Assembly: GCF_016741855.1 (NCBI RefSeq)
Contig: NZ_JAERRH010000018.1
Coordinates: 1-64,000, forward strand
Direction of reading: 5' to 3'
Length of the DNA: 64,000 nucleotides
Source: Streptomyces musisoli
GTDB lineage: Bacteria; Actinomycetota; Actinomycetes; Streptomycetales; Streptomycetaceae
Shown here: positions 46,980 through 55,828 of the stretch, in pieces
Position numbering within the stretch: position 1 is the stretch's first letter
Layout of the letters: every line of letters begins with the position of its first letter
Position numbers and translations under genes: made by a program
The notes under the pieces: model-generated
Told to the model about the DNA's origin: nothing
What the model saw: only the letters and a program-made list of their open reading frames with translations
Databases searched by the model: none

Positions 46980-48182
46980 GTGGACAAGCCGAGGATCGTG
47001 CTGGGGGTCAGTGGTGGCATCGCCGCCTACAAGGCCTGTGAGCTGCTGAGAAGGTTCACGGAGTCGGGCCACGACGTGCGCGTGGTGCCCACCGCCTCCG
47101 CGCTGCATTTCGTCGGCGCCGCCACCTGGTCCGCGCTGTCCGGCAACCCGGTCTCCGCCGAGGTCTGGGACGACGTCCACGAGGTCCCGCACGTCCGCAT
47201 CGGCCAGCACGCCGACCTGGTGGTCGTGGCGCCGGCCACCGCCGACATGCTCGCCAAGGCCGCCCACGGCCTCGCCGACGACCTGCTGACCAACACCCTG
47301 CTCACCGCCCGCTGCCCGGTGGTCTTCGCACCGGCCATGCACACCGAGATGTGGGAGCACCCCGCCACCCAGGAGAACGTGGCCACGCTGCGCCGCCGCG
47401 GTGCCGTCGTCGTCGAGCCCGCCGTCGGGCGCCTCACCGGCGTCGACACCGGCAAGGGGCGGCTGCCCGACCCGGCGGAGATCTTCGAGGTCTGCCGCCG
47501 GGTGCTGGCCCGCGGCGTCGCGGAGCCCGACCTGCGGGGCCGGCACGTCGTCGTCTCCGCGGGCGGCACCCGTGAGCCGCTCGACCCGGTCCGCTTCCTC
47601 GGCAACCGCTCCTCCGGCAAGCAGGGCTACGCCCTCGCACGCACCGCCGCCGCCCGCGGCGCCCGTGTGACCCTTGTCTCGGCCAACGCCGGCCTGCCCG
47701 ACCCGGCGGGCGTGGACGTCGTCCGGGTCGGCACCGCCGTACAGCTGCGCGAGGCCGTCCTGAAGGCCGCCGCGGACGCCGACGCCGTGGTCATGGCCGC
47801 CGCCGTCGCCGACTTCCGCCCGGCCGCCTATGCCAGCGGGAAGATCAAGAAGAAGGACGGCCAGGACCCGGACCCGATCGTCCTGGTGCGAAATCCGGAC
47901 ATCCTCGCGGAGATCTCCGCCGACCGGGCCCGCCCCGGACAGGTCGTCGTCGGCTTCGCCGCCGAGACCGACGACGTCCTCGCCAACGGCCGGGCCAAGC
48001 TCGCCCGCAAGGGCTGCGATCTGCTCGTGGTCAACGAGGTGGGGGAGCGCAAGACCTTCGGTTCCGAGGAGAACGAGGCCGTCGTGCTGGGTGCCGACGG
48101 CAGCGAGACCCCCGTCCCGCACGGCCCCAAGGAAGCCCTTGCCGACACCGTCTGGGATCTGGTCGCGGGCCGACTGGGCTAA
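46980..48182 (+). CDS. coaBC: Bifunctional phosphopantothenoylcysteine decarboxylase / synthetase CoaBC
   Basis: A 400-residue enzyme for two steps of coenzyme A synthesis. The N-terminal CoaC half (FMN-dependent decarboxylase) has VLGVSGGIAAYKACELLRRF and FAPAMHTEMWEHPATQENV; the C-terminal CoaB half has VVVSAGGTREPLDPVRFL, NRSSGKQG and AAAVADFRP. GTG 46980 follows GGGGAGACAC and removes an unlikely 16-residue extension. Confidence 0.95.
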   Translation: MDKPRIVLGVSGGIAAYKACELLRRFTESGHDVRVVPTASALHFVGAATWSALSGNPVSAEVWDDVHEVPHVRIGQHADLVVVAPATADMLAKAAHGLADDLLTNTLLTARCPVVFAPAMHTEMWEHPATQENVATLRRRGAVVVEPAVGRLTGVDTGKGRLPDPAEIFEVCRRVLARGVAEPDLRGRHVVVSAGGTREPLDPVRFLGNRSSGKQGYALARTAAARGARVTLVSANAGLPDPAGVDVVRVGTAVQLREAVLKAAADADAVVMAAAVADFRPAAYASGKIKKKDGQDPDPIVLVRNPDILAEISADRARPGQVVVGFAAETDDVLANGRAKLARKGCDLLVVNEVGERKTFGSEENEAVVLGADGSETPVPHGPKEALADTVWDLVAGRLG

Positions 48183-48431
48183 CGTCCGACCCGCGATCGG
48201 GCGAACTCGGCATCGGGTCGAGCGAGGCTCAAATCGGGTGTGGCGGCCCTGGCCAAGGCCGCTCGCCATTGTGCAGAATGCCCGTGCCGCAGGTCACAGC
48301 GCTCCCGAGAGGCGAGACGGTGGCCCATCGGCCGAGTGCGACCGATAAACTGTTTCAAGGTCGACGCCGGGCGCAGCCCCGTGTCCTCCGCAAATGATCA
48401 GCCAGCAGCCGCTGCAACCACAGGGAGCGTT
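48183..48431 (+). other. Leader/promoter region of metK, no recognised riboswitch
   Basis: This 249-bp region has local hairpin potential (GGCGGCC/GGCCGC near 48241-48266; ATCGG/CCGAT near 48333-48354). I looked for SAM-I or SAM-IV core motifs such as the GGCAACC segment and did not find them. No gene is apparent. Confidence 0.4.
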
Positions 48432-49640
48432 GTGTCCCGTCGCCTGTTCACCTCGGAGTCCGTGACCGAGGGTCACCCCGACAAGATCGCTGACCAGATC
48501 AGCGACACCATTCTCGACGCGCTTCTGCGCGAGGACCCGACCTCCCGGGTCGCCGTGGAGACGCTCATCACCACCGGCCTGGTGCACGTGGCCGGCGAGG
48601 TGACGACGAAGGCGTACGCGGACATCGCGACGCTCGTCCGCGGCAAGATCCTGGAGATCGGCTACGACTCCTCCAAGAAGGGCTTCGACGGTGCCTCCTG
48701 CGGCGTCTCGGTGTCCATCGGCGCGCAGTCCCCGGACATCGCGCAGGGTGTCGACACGGCGTACGAGTCCCGGGTCGAGGGCGACGAGGACGAGCTGGAC
48801 CGGCAGGGCGCGGGTGACCAGGGCCTGATGTTCGGGTACGCCTCCGACGAGACGCCGACCCTGATGCCGCTGCCGATCTTCCTGGCGCACCGGCTGTCCA
48901 AGCGCCTCTCCGAGGTCCGCAAGAACGGCACCATCCCCTACCTGCGCCCCGACGGCAAGACGCAGGTCACCATCGAGTACGACGGCGACAAGGCCGTCCG
49001 CCTCGACACGGTGGTCGTCTCCTCCCAGCACGCCTCCGACATCGACCTGGAGTCGCTGCTCGCTCCCGACATCCGCGAGTTCGTCGTGGAGCCGGAGCTG
49101 AAGGCTCTCCTGGACGAGGGCATCAAGCTGGAGACCGAGGGCTACCGCCTGCTGGTCAACCCGACCGGCCGCTTCGAGATCGGCGGCCCGATGGGCGACG
49201 CCGGCCTGACCGGCCGCAAGATCATCATCGACACCTACGGCGGCATGGCCCGCCACGGTGGCGGCGCCTTCTCGGGCAAGGACCCGTCCAAGGTGGACCG
49301 CTCGGCCGCCTACGCGATGCGCTGGGTCGCCAAGAACGTCGTGGCGGCCGGCCTGGCCTCCCGCTGCGAGGTCCAGGTCGCCTACGCGATCGGCAAGGCC
49401 GAGCCGGTCGGTCTGTTCGTGGAGACCTTCGGCACCGCCAAGGTCGACGTGGAGAAGATCGAGAAGGCGATCGACGAGGTCTTCGACCTCCGCCCGGCCG
49501 CGATCATCCGCGACCTCGACCTGCTGCGCCCGATCTACTCCCAGACGGCGGCGTACGGCCACTTCGGCCGCGAGCTGCCCGACTTCACGTGGGAGCGCAC
49601 GGACCGCGTGGACGCCCTGCGCAAGGCCGCCGGCCTGTAG
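48432..49640 (+). CDS. metK: S-adenosylmethionine synthetase
   Basis: A 402-residue enzyme making SAM from methionine and ATP. RRLFTSESVTEGHPDKIADQ begins the protein, and GGAFSGKDPSKVDRSAAY is the phosphate-binding signature. GTG 48432 is chosen over the open upstream frame because homologues begin SRRLFTSES and CAGGGAG lies just upstream. SAM supply is important for Streptomyces antibiotic production, and metK lies between coaBC and priA as in relatives. Confidence 0.97.
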   Translation: MSRRLFTSESVTEGHPDKIADQISDTILDALLREDPTSRVAVETLITTGLVHVAGEVTTKAYADIATLVRGKILEIGYDSSKKGFDGASCGVSVSIGAQSPDIAQGVDTAYESRVEGDEDELDRQGAGDQGLMFGYASDETPTLMPLPIFLAHRLSKRLSEVRKNGTIPYLRPDGKTQVTIEYDGDKAVRLDTVVVSSQHASDIDLESLLAPDIREFVVEPELKALLDEGIKLETEGYRLLVNPTGRFEIGGPMGDAGLTGRKIIIDTYGGMARHGGGAFSGKDPSKVDRSAAYAMRWVAKNVVAAGLASRCEVQVAYAIGKAEPVGLFVETFGTAKVDVEKIEKAIDEVFDLRPAAIIRDLDLLRPIYSQTAAYGHFGRELPDFTWERTDRVDALRKAAGL

Positions 49641-49657
49641 GTCCCCCGACTCCTCTC

Positions 49658-49700
49658 GCCGAGGCCCGGCTTCCCCGTGACGGGGAGGCCGGGCCTCGGC
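49658..49700 (+). terminator. Long hairpin terminator after metK
   Basis: A 21-bp stem with one G-T wobble (49658-49678 with 49680-49700) begins 17 bp after metK. The remainder of the 304-bp metK-priA gap shows no gene. Confidence 0.8.
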
Positions 49701-49944
49701 GTGCGGCAGACCGGACGCGGGGGCCCGGCGTCGATCGGTGCGGGGACACCGAACGGGTGCACCTGGGACGCCGTCCCCGGCACGGCGCTTCCGCGCTCGG
49801 CGCCGAGCAGGCGGTGGCGTGGCGGTCGGTCCGCACCGGCCCTCGCGTCTGCGTGACCCGGCCGGGTCCGCCGGCACCCGTACCGCGGCCGGGCCGATCG
49901 CGGGCGGACTCCGGTTGTCGGTGCCCTTTGGTAAGAATGCAAGC

Positions 49945-52104
49945 GTGAGCAGCGAGAACGGGTCGCCCCGGGCGGAAGGGGACGGCGGGGCCGAGGAGGC
50001 GCCGCCGGAACAGCTCGCGCTCATCCGGGAGAGCGTGCGCCGGGCCAAGGTGCCCCGGGCCAAGCCGCGCACCTGGCGGGGGGCCGCGCTCGCCAAGGAG
50101 CTGCCCGTCGCGCGGGTGCTGGTCGACAAGGGCGTCCTGCACCTCGACCGGTACTTCGACTACGCCGTGCCCGAGGAACTGGACGCCGAGGCACAGCCCG
50201 GTGTCCGGGTGCGGGTGCGGTTCGGCGCCGGGCGGCACCGGGTGCGCGAGGGACGCCGGGAGGGCGGCGGGCTCATCGACGGCTTCCTCGTCGAGCGGCG
50301 GGCCGAGTCCGACTACTCCGGACCGCTGGCCGCGCTGGCCCAGGTGGTGTCGCCGGAGCGGGTGCTGAGCGAGGAACTGCTCGGCCTCGCGCGGGCCGTC
50401 GCCGACCGGTACGCGGGCAGCCTCGCCGACGTGCTCCAGCTCGCCGTCCCGCCGCGCAGCGCCCGCGCCGAGCAACGGCCGTCCCCGGAGCCGCTGCCCC
50501 CGCCGAAGGCGCCGGACCCCGGCTCCTGGGCGCGGTACGAGCACGGGCGCGCCTTCCTCGACGCGCTGGCCTCGAACGGGGCGCCCAGGGCCGTGTGGAA
50601 CGCGCTGCCCGGACAGCTGTGGAGCGAGGAACTCGCCCGGGCCGTGGCCGCCACCCTCGCCTCCGGACGCGGCGCCCTCGTCGTCGTACCGGACGGGCGG
50701 GCCGCCGCGCGCGTGGACGCCGCGCTGACCGCACTGCTCGGCCCGGGCCGGCACGCGCTGCTCACCGCCGACGCCGGTCCCGAGAAGCGGTACGCACAGT
50801 GGCTGGCGGTGCGGCGCGGAGCCGTCCGAGCCGTCGTCGGGACGCGGGCGGCCATGTTCGCACCCGTGCAGGATCTGGGACTCGTCGCCGTCTGGGACGA
50901 CGGGGACGACAGCCACAGCGAGCTGCACGCCCCGCAGCCGCACGCCCGCGACGTGCTCCTGCTGCGGGCCGCGCAGGACAAGTGCGCCTTTCTGCTGGGG
51001 GGCTGGAGCTGCACCGTGGAGGCGGCCCAGCTCGTGGAGAGCGGCTGGGCCCGGCCCCTGGTCGCCGGGCGGGAGCAGGTGCGCCGCACGGCGCCCCTCG
51101 TCCGGACGGTCGGGGACGACGACCTCGCGCGCGACGAGGCCGCGCGTGCCGCCCGGCTGCCCACGCTCGCCTGGCAGGCGGCCCGCGAGGGGCTGCGGCA
51201 CGGGCCGGTGCTGGTGCAGGTGCCCCGGCGCGGTTACGCGCCCCGCATGGCCTGCGCCCGGTGCCGGGCACCCGCCCGCTGCCGGCACTGCTCCGGCCCG
51301 CTCGCGGGACACGACGGGGGGGTGCTGCGCTGCGGGTGGTGCGGGCGTGAGGAGAGCGCCTGGCACTGCCCGGAGTGCGGCGGCTTCCGGCTCCGCGCCC
51401 AGGTCGTGGGCGCGCGCCGCACCGCCGAGGAACTGGGGCGGGCCTTCCCCGCCGTACCGGTGCGCACCTCGGGGCGGGAGCATGTGCTGGACACCGTCCC
51501 GGACACGCCCGCGCTGGTCGTCAGCACGCCGGGCGCGGAACCGGTCGCCGAGGGCGGTTACGCGGCGGCCCTGCTGCTGGACGGCTGGGCCATGCTCGTC
51601 CGACCCGACCTGCGGGCCGGTGAGGACGCGCTGCGCAGGTGGATCGCGGCCGGCGCGCTGGTGCGGCCCCAGGCCGAGGGGGGCACCGTGGTCGTGGTGG
51701 CGGAGCCGACCCTGCGGCCCGTGCAGGCGCTGGTGCGCTGGGACCCCGTGGGGCATGCCGTGCGGGAACTGGCGGAGCGGGCCGAGCTGGGCTTCCCGCC
51801 GGTGTCGCGGATGGCGGCCGTGTCCGGTCCGCCCGCGGCCGTCGCCGAGTTCCTGACGGCGGCCGGACTGCCGCCGGACGCCGAGGTGCTGGGGCCGGTA
51901 CCGGTACCGCCCCCGCCGCCCGGCGGGCCGCGCAGGCCCGGCGCTCCGCCGCCCGGCGAGCACTGGGAGCGGGCACTGGTCCGGGTACCGCCGGGCAGCG
52001 GCGCCGCGCTGGCCACCGCCCTGAAGACCGCCCAGGCCGCGCGCATGGCCCGGGGGAGCGGTGAGGCGGTGCGGATTCGGATCGACCCGCCGGACATCGG
52101 CTGA
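49945..52104 (+). CDS. priA: Primosomal protein N' (PriA) lacking helicase motifs
   Basis: A 719-residue PriA homologue for replication restart. The N-terminal 3'-DNA-binding domain (LPVARVLVDKGVLHLDRYFDYAVP, in part) and the paired zinc-binding cysteines (CARC, CRHC, CGWC, CPEC at about 435-485) are kept. The Walker A GxTGSGKT loop is absent: the matching place reads NALPGQLWSEELARAV, and the DEAH box is replaced by WDDGDDSH. Such inactive-helicase PriA is typical of actinobacteria, so it is probably a structural restart factor. GTG 49945 fits homologues; the open frame extends further upstream. Confidence 0.9.
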   Translation: MSSENGSPRAEGDGGAEEAPPEQLALIRESVRRAKVPRAKPRTWRGAALAKELPVARVLVDKGVLHLDRYFDYAVPEELDAEAQPGVRVRVRFGAGRHRVREGRREGGGLIDGFLVERRAESDYSGPLAALAQVVSPERVLSEELLGLARAVADRYAGSLADVLQLAVPPRSARAEQRPSPEPLPPPKAPDPGSWARYEHGRAFLDALASNGAPRAVWNALPGQLWSEELARAVAATLASGRGALVVVPDGRAAARVDAALTALLGPGRHALLTADAGPEKRYAQWLAVRRGAVRAVVGTRAAMFAPVQDLGLVAVWDDGDDSHSELHAPQPHARDVLLLRAAQDKCAFLLGGWSCTVEAAQLVESGWARPLVAGREQVRRTAPLVRTVGDDDLARDEAARAARLPTLAWQAAREGLRHGPVLVQVPRRGYAPRMACARCRAPARCRHCSGPLAGHDGGVLRCGWCGREESAWHCPECGGFRLRAQVVGARRTAEELGRAFPAVPVRTSGREHVLDTVPDTPALVVSTPGAEPVAEGGYAAALLLDGWAMLVRPDLRAGEDALRRWIAAGALVRPQAEGGTVVVVAEPTLRPVQALVRWDPVGHAVRELAERAELGFPPVSRMAAVSGPPAAVAEFLTAAGLPPDAEVLGPVPVPPPPPGGPRRPGAPPPGEHWERALVRVPPGSGAALATALKTAQAARMARGSGEAVRIRIDPPDIG

Positions 52105-52331
52105 TCCGCCGTCGTCGTGGGTGCGCCGGGCCTTGGGCAGCCGGCGGTGTCCTCCGCGGGCGGCAGTGCTTTTCGCGCGCGGCAGTGCCGGGACTCTCCC
52201 GCCGGTGGCGCCGGGCGGGCCGCTGGCAGGGGCGCCGGAGGCGCGGCCGCCAGGAGGGCGGGACAGGTTGCCGCCGGCGACGCGGGAGTTGCCGCCGAGG
52301 GCGTCGCCGTCGCGGGCGCCGGCATACGGCT

Positions 52332-52356
52332 GCCCTCCCGGGCGGTCCGGGAGGGC
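52332..52356. terminator. Bidirectional hairpin between priA and the HTH gene
   Basis: GCCCTCCCGG (52332-52341) pairs with CCGGGAGGGC (52347-52356) between convergent genes, 17 bp from the minus-strand stop. The rest of the 269-bp gap is GC-rich and I see no gene in it. Confidence 0.7.
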
Positions 52357-52373
52357 GGGCGGTGCGGGCGCGG

Positions 52374-52916
52374 TCAGCCGTTGCGCGGGCCGGGGAAGGC
52401 GGTCGGCCGGACGTCGTCGCGCAGCGTGGGGCTGCCGGCGGTCGGCTGGGTGGGCATGGAGCGGGCCGCGGGGACCGTGGGCACGGTGGGCAGCCCGGTG
52501 TTCACGTTGATCGTGCGGGAGCCGGACGGCTCCGTCGTCCGCTCCGCCTCGGCGGCCGCCTGGGCCGCGGCGCGGCGGGCGCCGTAGCGGCGGTGCACCG
52601 CCTGCTTGGTGACCCCGAGCGCCGAGCCCACCGCATCCCACGAGAAGCCGAGCGAGCGGTCGAAGTCCACGGCGGCCGTGACCAGGGTTTCGACGCTGTC
52701 CCGGAGTTCCTGGGCGAGGCGCACGGTGGGGGCGGGCGCCCGTCCGTAGACGACGAAGCCCGTGGAGGGGCCGGAGCGGCGCGGGCGGTAGACGTTGCCC
52801 AACTGGGCGGTGAGCGTGCGGAGCGCGTCCACCTGCCGGCGGACCCGCTCGATGTCCCGCACCAGCAAGTGCAGGCTGGCCCGGGCCTGGGCGTCGTGGG
52901 TTGCGTGGTCGGCCAT
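52374..52916 (-). CDS. Small predicted DNA-binding protein with central HTH
   Basis: A 180-residue protein with an N-terminal helical region (ASLHLLVRDIERVRRQVDAL), a central segment SLGFSWDAVGSALGVTKQAVHRRYG that has the form of a helix-turn-helix (about 110-134), and a disordered Thr/Pro-rich tail. I do not know its targets. It lies alone on the minus strand between priA and fmt, and has an inverted repeat in its promoter region, so self-regulation is possible. Confidence 0.75.
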   Translation of the reverse strand: MADHATHDAQARASLHLLVRDIERVRRQVDALRTLTAQLGNVYRPRRSGPSTGFVVYGRAPAPTVRLAQELRDSVETLVTAAVDFDRSLGFSWDAVGSALGVTKQAVHRRYGARRAAAQAAAEAERTTEPSGSRTINVNTGLPTVPTVPAARSMPTQPTAGSPTLRDDVRPTAFPGPRNG

Positions 52917-52950
52917 GAACAAGCCTCTCGAACCGGCGTTGAAAGGAATC

Positions 52951-52992
52951 GGGCCGCGAAAGCGGCCCGGTGTGGTCAACTCTTTCTTGACC
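52951..52992 (-). promoter_or_regulatory. Hairpin and inverted repeat upstream of the HTH gene
   Basis: GGGCCGC-GAAA-GCGGCCC (52951-52968) is a perfect GNRA-type hairpin in the leader. Just upstream relative to the minus-strand gene, GGTCAA (52974-52979) and TTGACC (52987-52992) form an inverted repeat of which the minus-strand TTGACC could also serve as a -35 box. Confidence 0.45.
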
Positions 52993-53195
52993 AACGCGCT
53001 TGCGCTCCGCTGGTCACGGGGTGGGGGCGTGCGGGCATATGCGTACGCCGCCCGCCCACCCGCGCGCCGCCGCCCGCGGTCGGCAGGGCGCGGGGCGGCC
53101 GGTGGGTGGTGGTTCGCCGTCGGCGGCCTTTCGCGTGTGGTCATAGACTGGTGCGCTGCCCGCCCAACCCCCGCCCGAGAGGCCCGATCCCGCCC

Positions 53196-54128
53196 ATGAA
53201 GCTCGTCTTCGCCGGTACCCCCGAGGTCGCCGTTCCCGCTCTGGACGCTCTGCTCGCCTCCGGGCGGCACGAGGTGGCCGCCGTCGTCACGCGGCCCGAC
53301 GCACCGGCCGGGCGCGGGCGCAGGCTGGTCGCGTCGCCCGTGGCCGAGCGGGCGGAGGAGGCCGGCATCGAGGTGCTCAAGCCCCTGAAGCCGCGGGATG
53401 CGGAGTTCCTGGAGCGGCTGAAGGAGATCGCCCCGGACTGCTGCCCGGTCGTCGCCTACGGCGCCCTGCTGCCGAAGGCCGCCCTGGACATCCCGGCCCA
53501 CGGCTGGGTCAACCTGCACTTCTCCCTCCTGCCCGCCTGGCGGGGCGCCGCGCCCGTGCAGCACTCGATCATGGCGGGGGACGAGATCACGGGCGCCTCC
53601 ACCTTCCTCATCGAGGAAGGGCTCGACTCCGGCCCCGTCTACGGGACCGTGACCGAACAGGTCCGCCCCAGCGACACCAGCGGTGACCTGCTGACCCGGC
53701 TCGCCTTCGCCGGCGCCGGGCTGCTCGCCGCGACCATGGACGGGATCGAGGACGGCACCCTGAAGGCCGTACCGCAGCCCGCCGACGGCATCACCGTCGC
53801 GCCGAAGATCACCGTCGAGGACGCCCAGGTGGACTGGGCGGCGCCCGCGCTGCGCGTGGACCGGGTCGTGCGCGGCTGCACCCCGGCGCCCGGCGCCTGG
53901 ACCACCTTCCGCGGCGAGCGGCTCAAGCTCATCCAGGTCACGCCCGTGCCCGAGCGGACGGACCTCGCCCCCGGCCGGCTCGTCGTGGGCAAGAACAGCG
54001 TGCACGTGGGCACCGGTTCGTACGCCGTCGAGCTGCTGTGGGTGCAGGCCCAGGGCAAGAAGCCGATGCGCGCCGCCGACTGGGCCCGTGGGATGCGCAT
54101 CGCCGAGGGCGAGACGCTCGGCACCTGA
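53196..54128 (+). CDS. fmt: Methionyl-tRNA formyltransferase
   Basis: A 310-residue enzyme formylating initiator Met-tRNA. It begins MKLVFAGTPEVAVPALDALL; the catalytic region NLHFSLLPAWRGAAPVQHSIM with the GDEITGAS loop contains the conserved His and Asp, and a C-terminal tRNA-binding beta-barrel follows. ATG 53196 is chosen over the open upstream frame because it is the family start. The upstream 279-bp gap holds the divergent promoters. rsmB follows. Confidence 0.96.
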   Translation: MKLVFAGTPEVAVPALDALLASGRHEVAAVVTRPDAPAGRGRRLVASPVAERAEEAGIEVLKPLKPRDAEFLERLKEIAPDCCPVVAYGALLPKAALDIPAHGWVNLHFSLLPAWRGAAPVQHSIMAGDEITGASTFLIEEGLDSGPVYGTVTEQVRPSDTSGDLLTRLAFAGAGLLAATMDGIEDGTLKAVPQPADGITVAPKITVEDAQVDWAAPALRVDRVVRGCTPAPGAWTTFRGERLKLIQVTPVPERTDLAPGRLVVGKNSVHVGTGSYAVELLWVQAQGKKPMRAADWARGMRIAEGETLGT

Positions 54129-54279
54129 CCCCCGCACGGTGACGGCCGGCCCTGCCGGACGTGGTGGTGACCGGTCCCGGCGGACGGTGGTCCGGCCGGT
54201 GCCCCGGGCGGCGGCGGTGGGGCCGGACCGACGTAGGCTGGAGACGCATCCTCTTCTTCACACCCGGAGCACCTTTTTC

Positions 54280-55698
54280 GTGAGCGAGCAGTCCCGGCGG
54301 CCCCACAAGCCCGCCAAGCCCTACCGCCGTCCCCAGAAGGACCCCGTCCGCATCCTGGCCTTCGAGGCGCTGCGCGCGGTGGACGAACGGGACGCGTACG
54401 CCAATCTCGTGCTGCCCCCGCTGCTGCGGAAGGCCCGCGAGAAGGGCGACTTCGACACCCGGGACGCCGCCCTCGCCACCGAGCTGGTGTACGGCACGCT
54501 GCGCCGGCAGGGCACGTACGACGCCGTCATCGCCTCCTGCGTCGACCGGCCGCTGCGCGAGGTCGACCCGCCGGTCCTCGACGTGCTGAGCCTGGGCGTG
54601 CACCAGCTGCTCGGCACGCGGATCCCGACGCACGCCGCCGTCTCCGCGTCCGTGGAGCTGGCCCGGGTGGTGCTCGGTGACGGGCGGGCCAAGTTCGTCA
54701 ACGCCGTGCTCCGCAAGGTCGCGCAGGACGATCTCCAGGGGTGGATCGAGAAGGTCGCGCCGCCCTACGACGAGGACCCCGAGGACCACCTCGCCGTCGT
54801 GCACTCGCACCCCCGCTGGGTCGTCTCCGCACTCTGGGACTCCCTCGGCGGCGGCCGGGCCGGCATCGAGGACCTGCTGGCGGCGGACAACGAGCGGCCC
54901 GAGGTGACGCTCGTCGCGCGGCCCGGCCGGGCCACCACCGAGGAGCTGCTCCGCGAGGACGCCGCCGTACCCGGCCGCTGGTCGCCGTACGCCGTGCGGC
55001 TCGCCGAGGGCGGCGAGCCGGGTGCCGTCGAAGCCGTGCGCGAGGGCCGGGCCGGCGTGCAGGACGAGGGCAGCCAGCTGGTCGCCCTCGCGCTCGCGAA
55101 CGCACCGCTGGACGGGCCGGACGAGAAGTGGCTCGACGGCTGCGCCGGGCCCGGCGGCAAGGCCGCGCTGCTGGGCGCGCTCGCCGCGGCACGCGGGGCC
55201 GCGCTGCTCGCCTCCGAGAAGCAGCCGCACCGGGCCGGCCTGGTCGAGAAGGCGCTGCACGGCAACCCCGGGCCGTACCAGGTCATCGCCGCCGACGGCA
55301 CCCGCCCGCCGTGGCGGCCCGGCTCCTTCGACCGGGTACTCGTGGACGTGCCGTGCACCGGGCTCGGCGCGCTGCGCCGCCGCCCCGAGGCCCGCTGGCG
55401 CCGCCGCCCCGAGGACCTCGACAACTTCGCCCCGCTGCAGCGCTCCCTGCTGCGCACCGCCCTCGACTCCGTGCGCGTGGGCGGAGTCGTCGGCTACGCC
55501 ACCTGCTCCCCGCACCTGGCGGAGACCCGCGCCGTCGTCTCCGACGTCCTCAAGCAGCGCCCGGACACCGAGCTGATCGACGCCCGCCCGCTCCTGACCG
55601 GCGTGCCGGACCTGGGCGAGGGCCCCGACATCCAGCTGTGGCCCCACGTCCACGGCACGGACGCGATGTACCTGGCCCTGATCCGCAGAACCGCCTGA
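54280..55698 (+). CDS. rsmB: 16S rRNA (cytosine-967 C5)-methyltransferase RsmB
   Basis: A 472-residue two-part protein: an N-terminal NusB-like RNA-binding domain (about 20-150) and a C-terminal SAM-dependent methyltransferase. The latter has SAM motif LDGCAGPGGKAALLG, motif IV VDVPCTGLGALRRRPEARW (general-base Cys) and motif VI GYATCSPHLAETRAVV (nucleophile Cys). GTG 54280 after CCGGAGCACC is used. The 151-bp gap to fmt may hold a promoter. Confidence 0.94.
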   Translation: MSEQSRRPHKPAKPYRRPQKDPVRILAFEALRAVDERDAYANLVLPPLLRKAREKGDFDTRDAALATELVYGTLRRQGTYDAVIASCVDRPLREVDPPVLDVLSLGVHQLLGTRIPTHAAVSASVELARVVLGDGRAKFVNAVLRKVAQDDLQGWIEKVAPPYDEDPEDHLAVVHSHPRWVVSALWDSLGGGRAGIEDLLAADNERPEVTLVARPGRATTEELLREDAAVPGRWSPYAVRLAEGGEPGAVEAVREGRAGVQDEGSQLVALALANAPLDGPDEKWLDGCAGPGGKAALLGALAAARGAALLASEKQPHRAGLVEKALHGNPGPYQVIAADGTRPPWRPGSFDRVLVDVPCTGLGALRRRPEARWRRRPEDLDNFAPLQRSLLRTALDSVRVGGVVGYATCSPHLAETRAVVSDVLKQRPDTELIDARPLLTGVPDLGEGPDIQLWPHVHGTDAMYLALIRRTA

Positions 55699-55709
55699 CG
55701 CCGGAAGGG

Positions 55710-55745
55710 TCCCCGCGCCCGGAAGGGGCGCGGGGAACCGCGCGA
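55710..55745. repeat. Terminator hairpin fused to dispersed element (copy 2)
   Basis: TCCCCGCGCC (55710-55719) pairs with GGCGCGGGGA (55727-55736), a likely terminator 11 bp after rsmB. Bases 55722-55745 are an exact reverse-complement match to 34414-34437, and the similarity continues (CACGACGGCCCGCAGCCG versus CACGGGCGACCCGTAGCCG). Confidence 0.7.
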
Positions 55746-55828
55746 GCAACCCACGACGGCCCGCAGCCGAACGACGACCGCAGGGCCCGCGGCTACAGCC
55801 GAGCGCAGCGGCATGGCAGGCTTGGGTC

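Noticed and set aside
48183..48431. SAM riboswitch before metK
   Set aside because: I could not find the conserved core bases of SAM-I or SAM-IV riboswitches; a covariance search would decide.
51558..52325. Minus-strand open frame at the priA end, starting MPAPATATPSAA
   Set aside because: Most of it is opposite priA. The only non-overlapping part is Ala/Pro-rich low complexity, as expected from GC-rich non-coding DNA.
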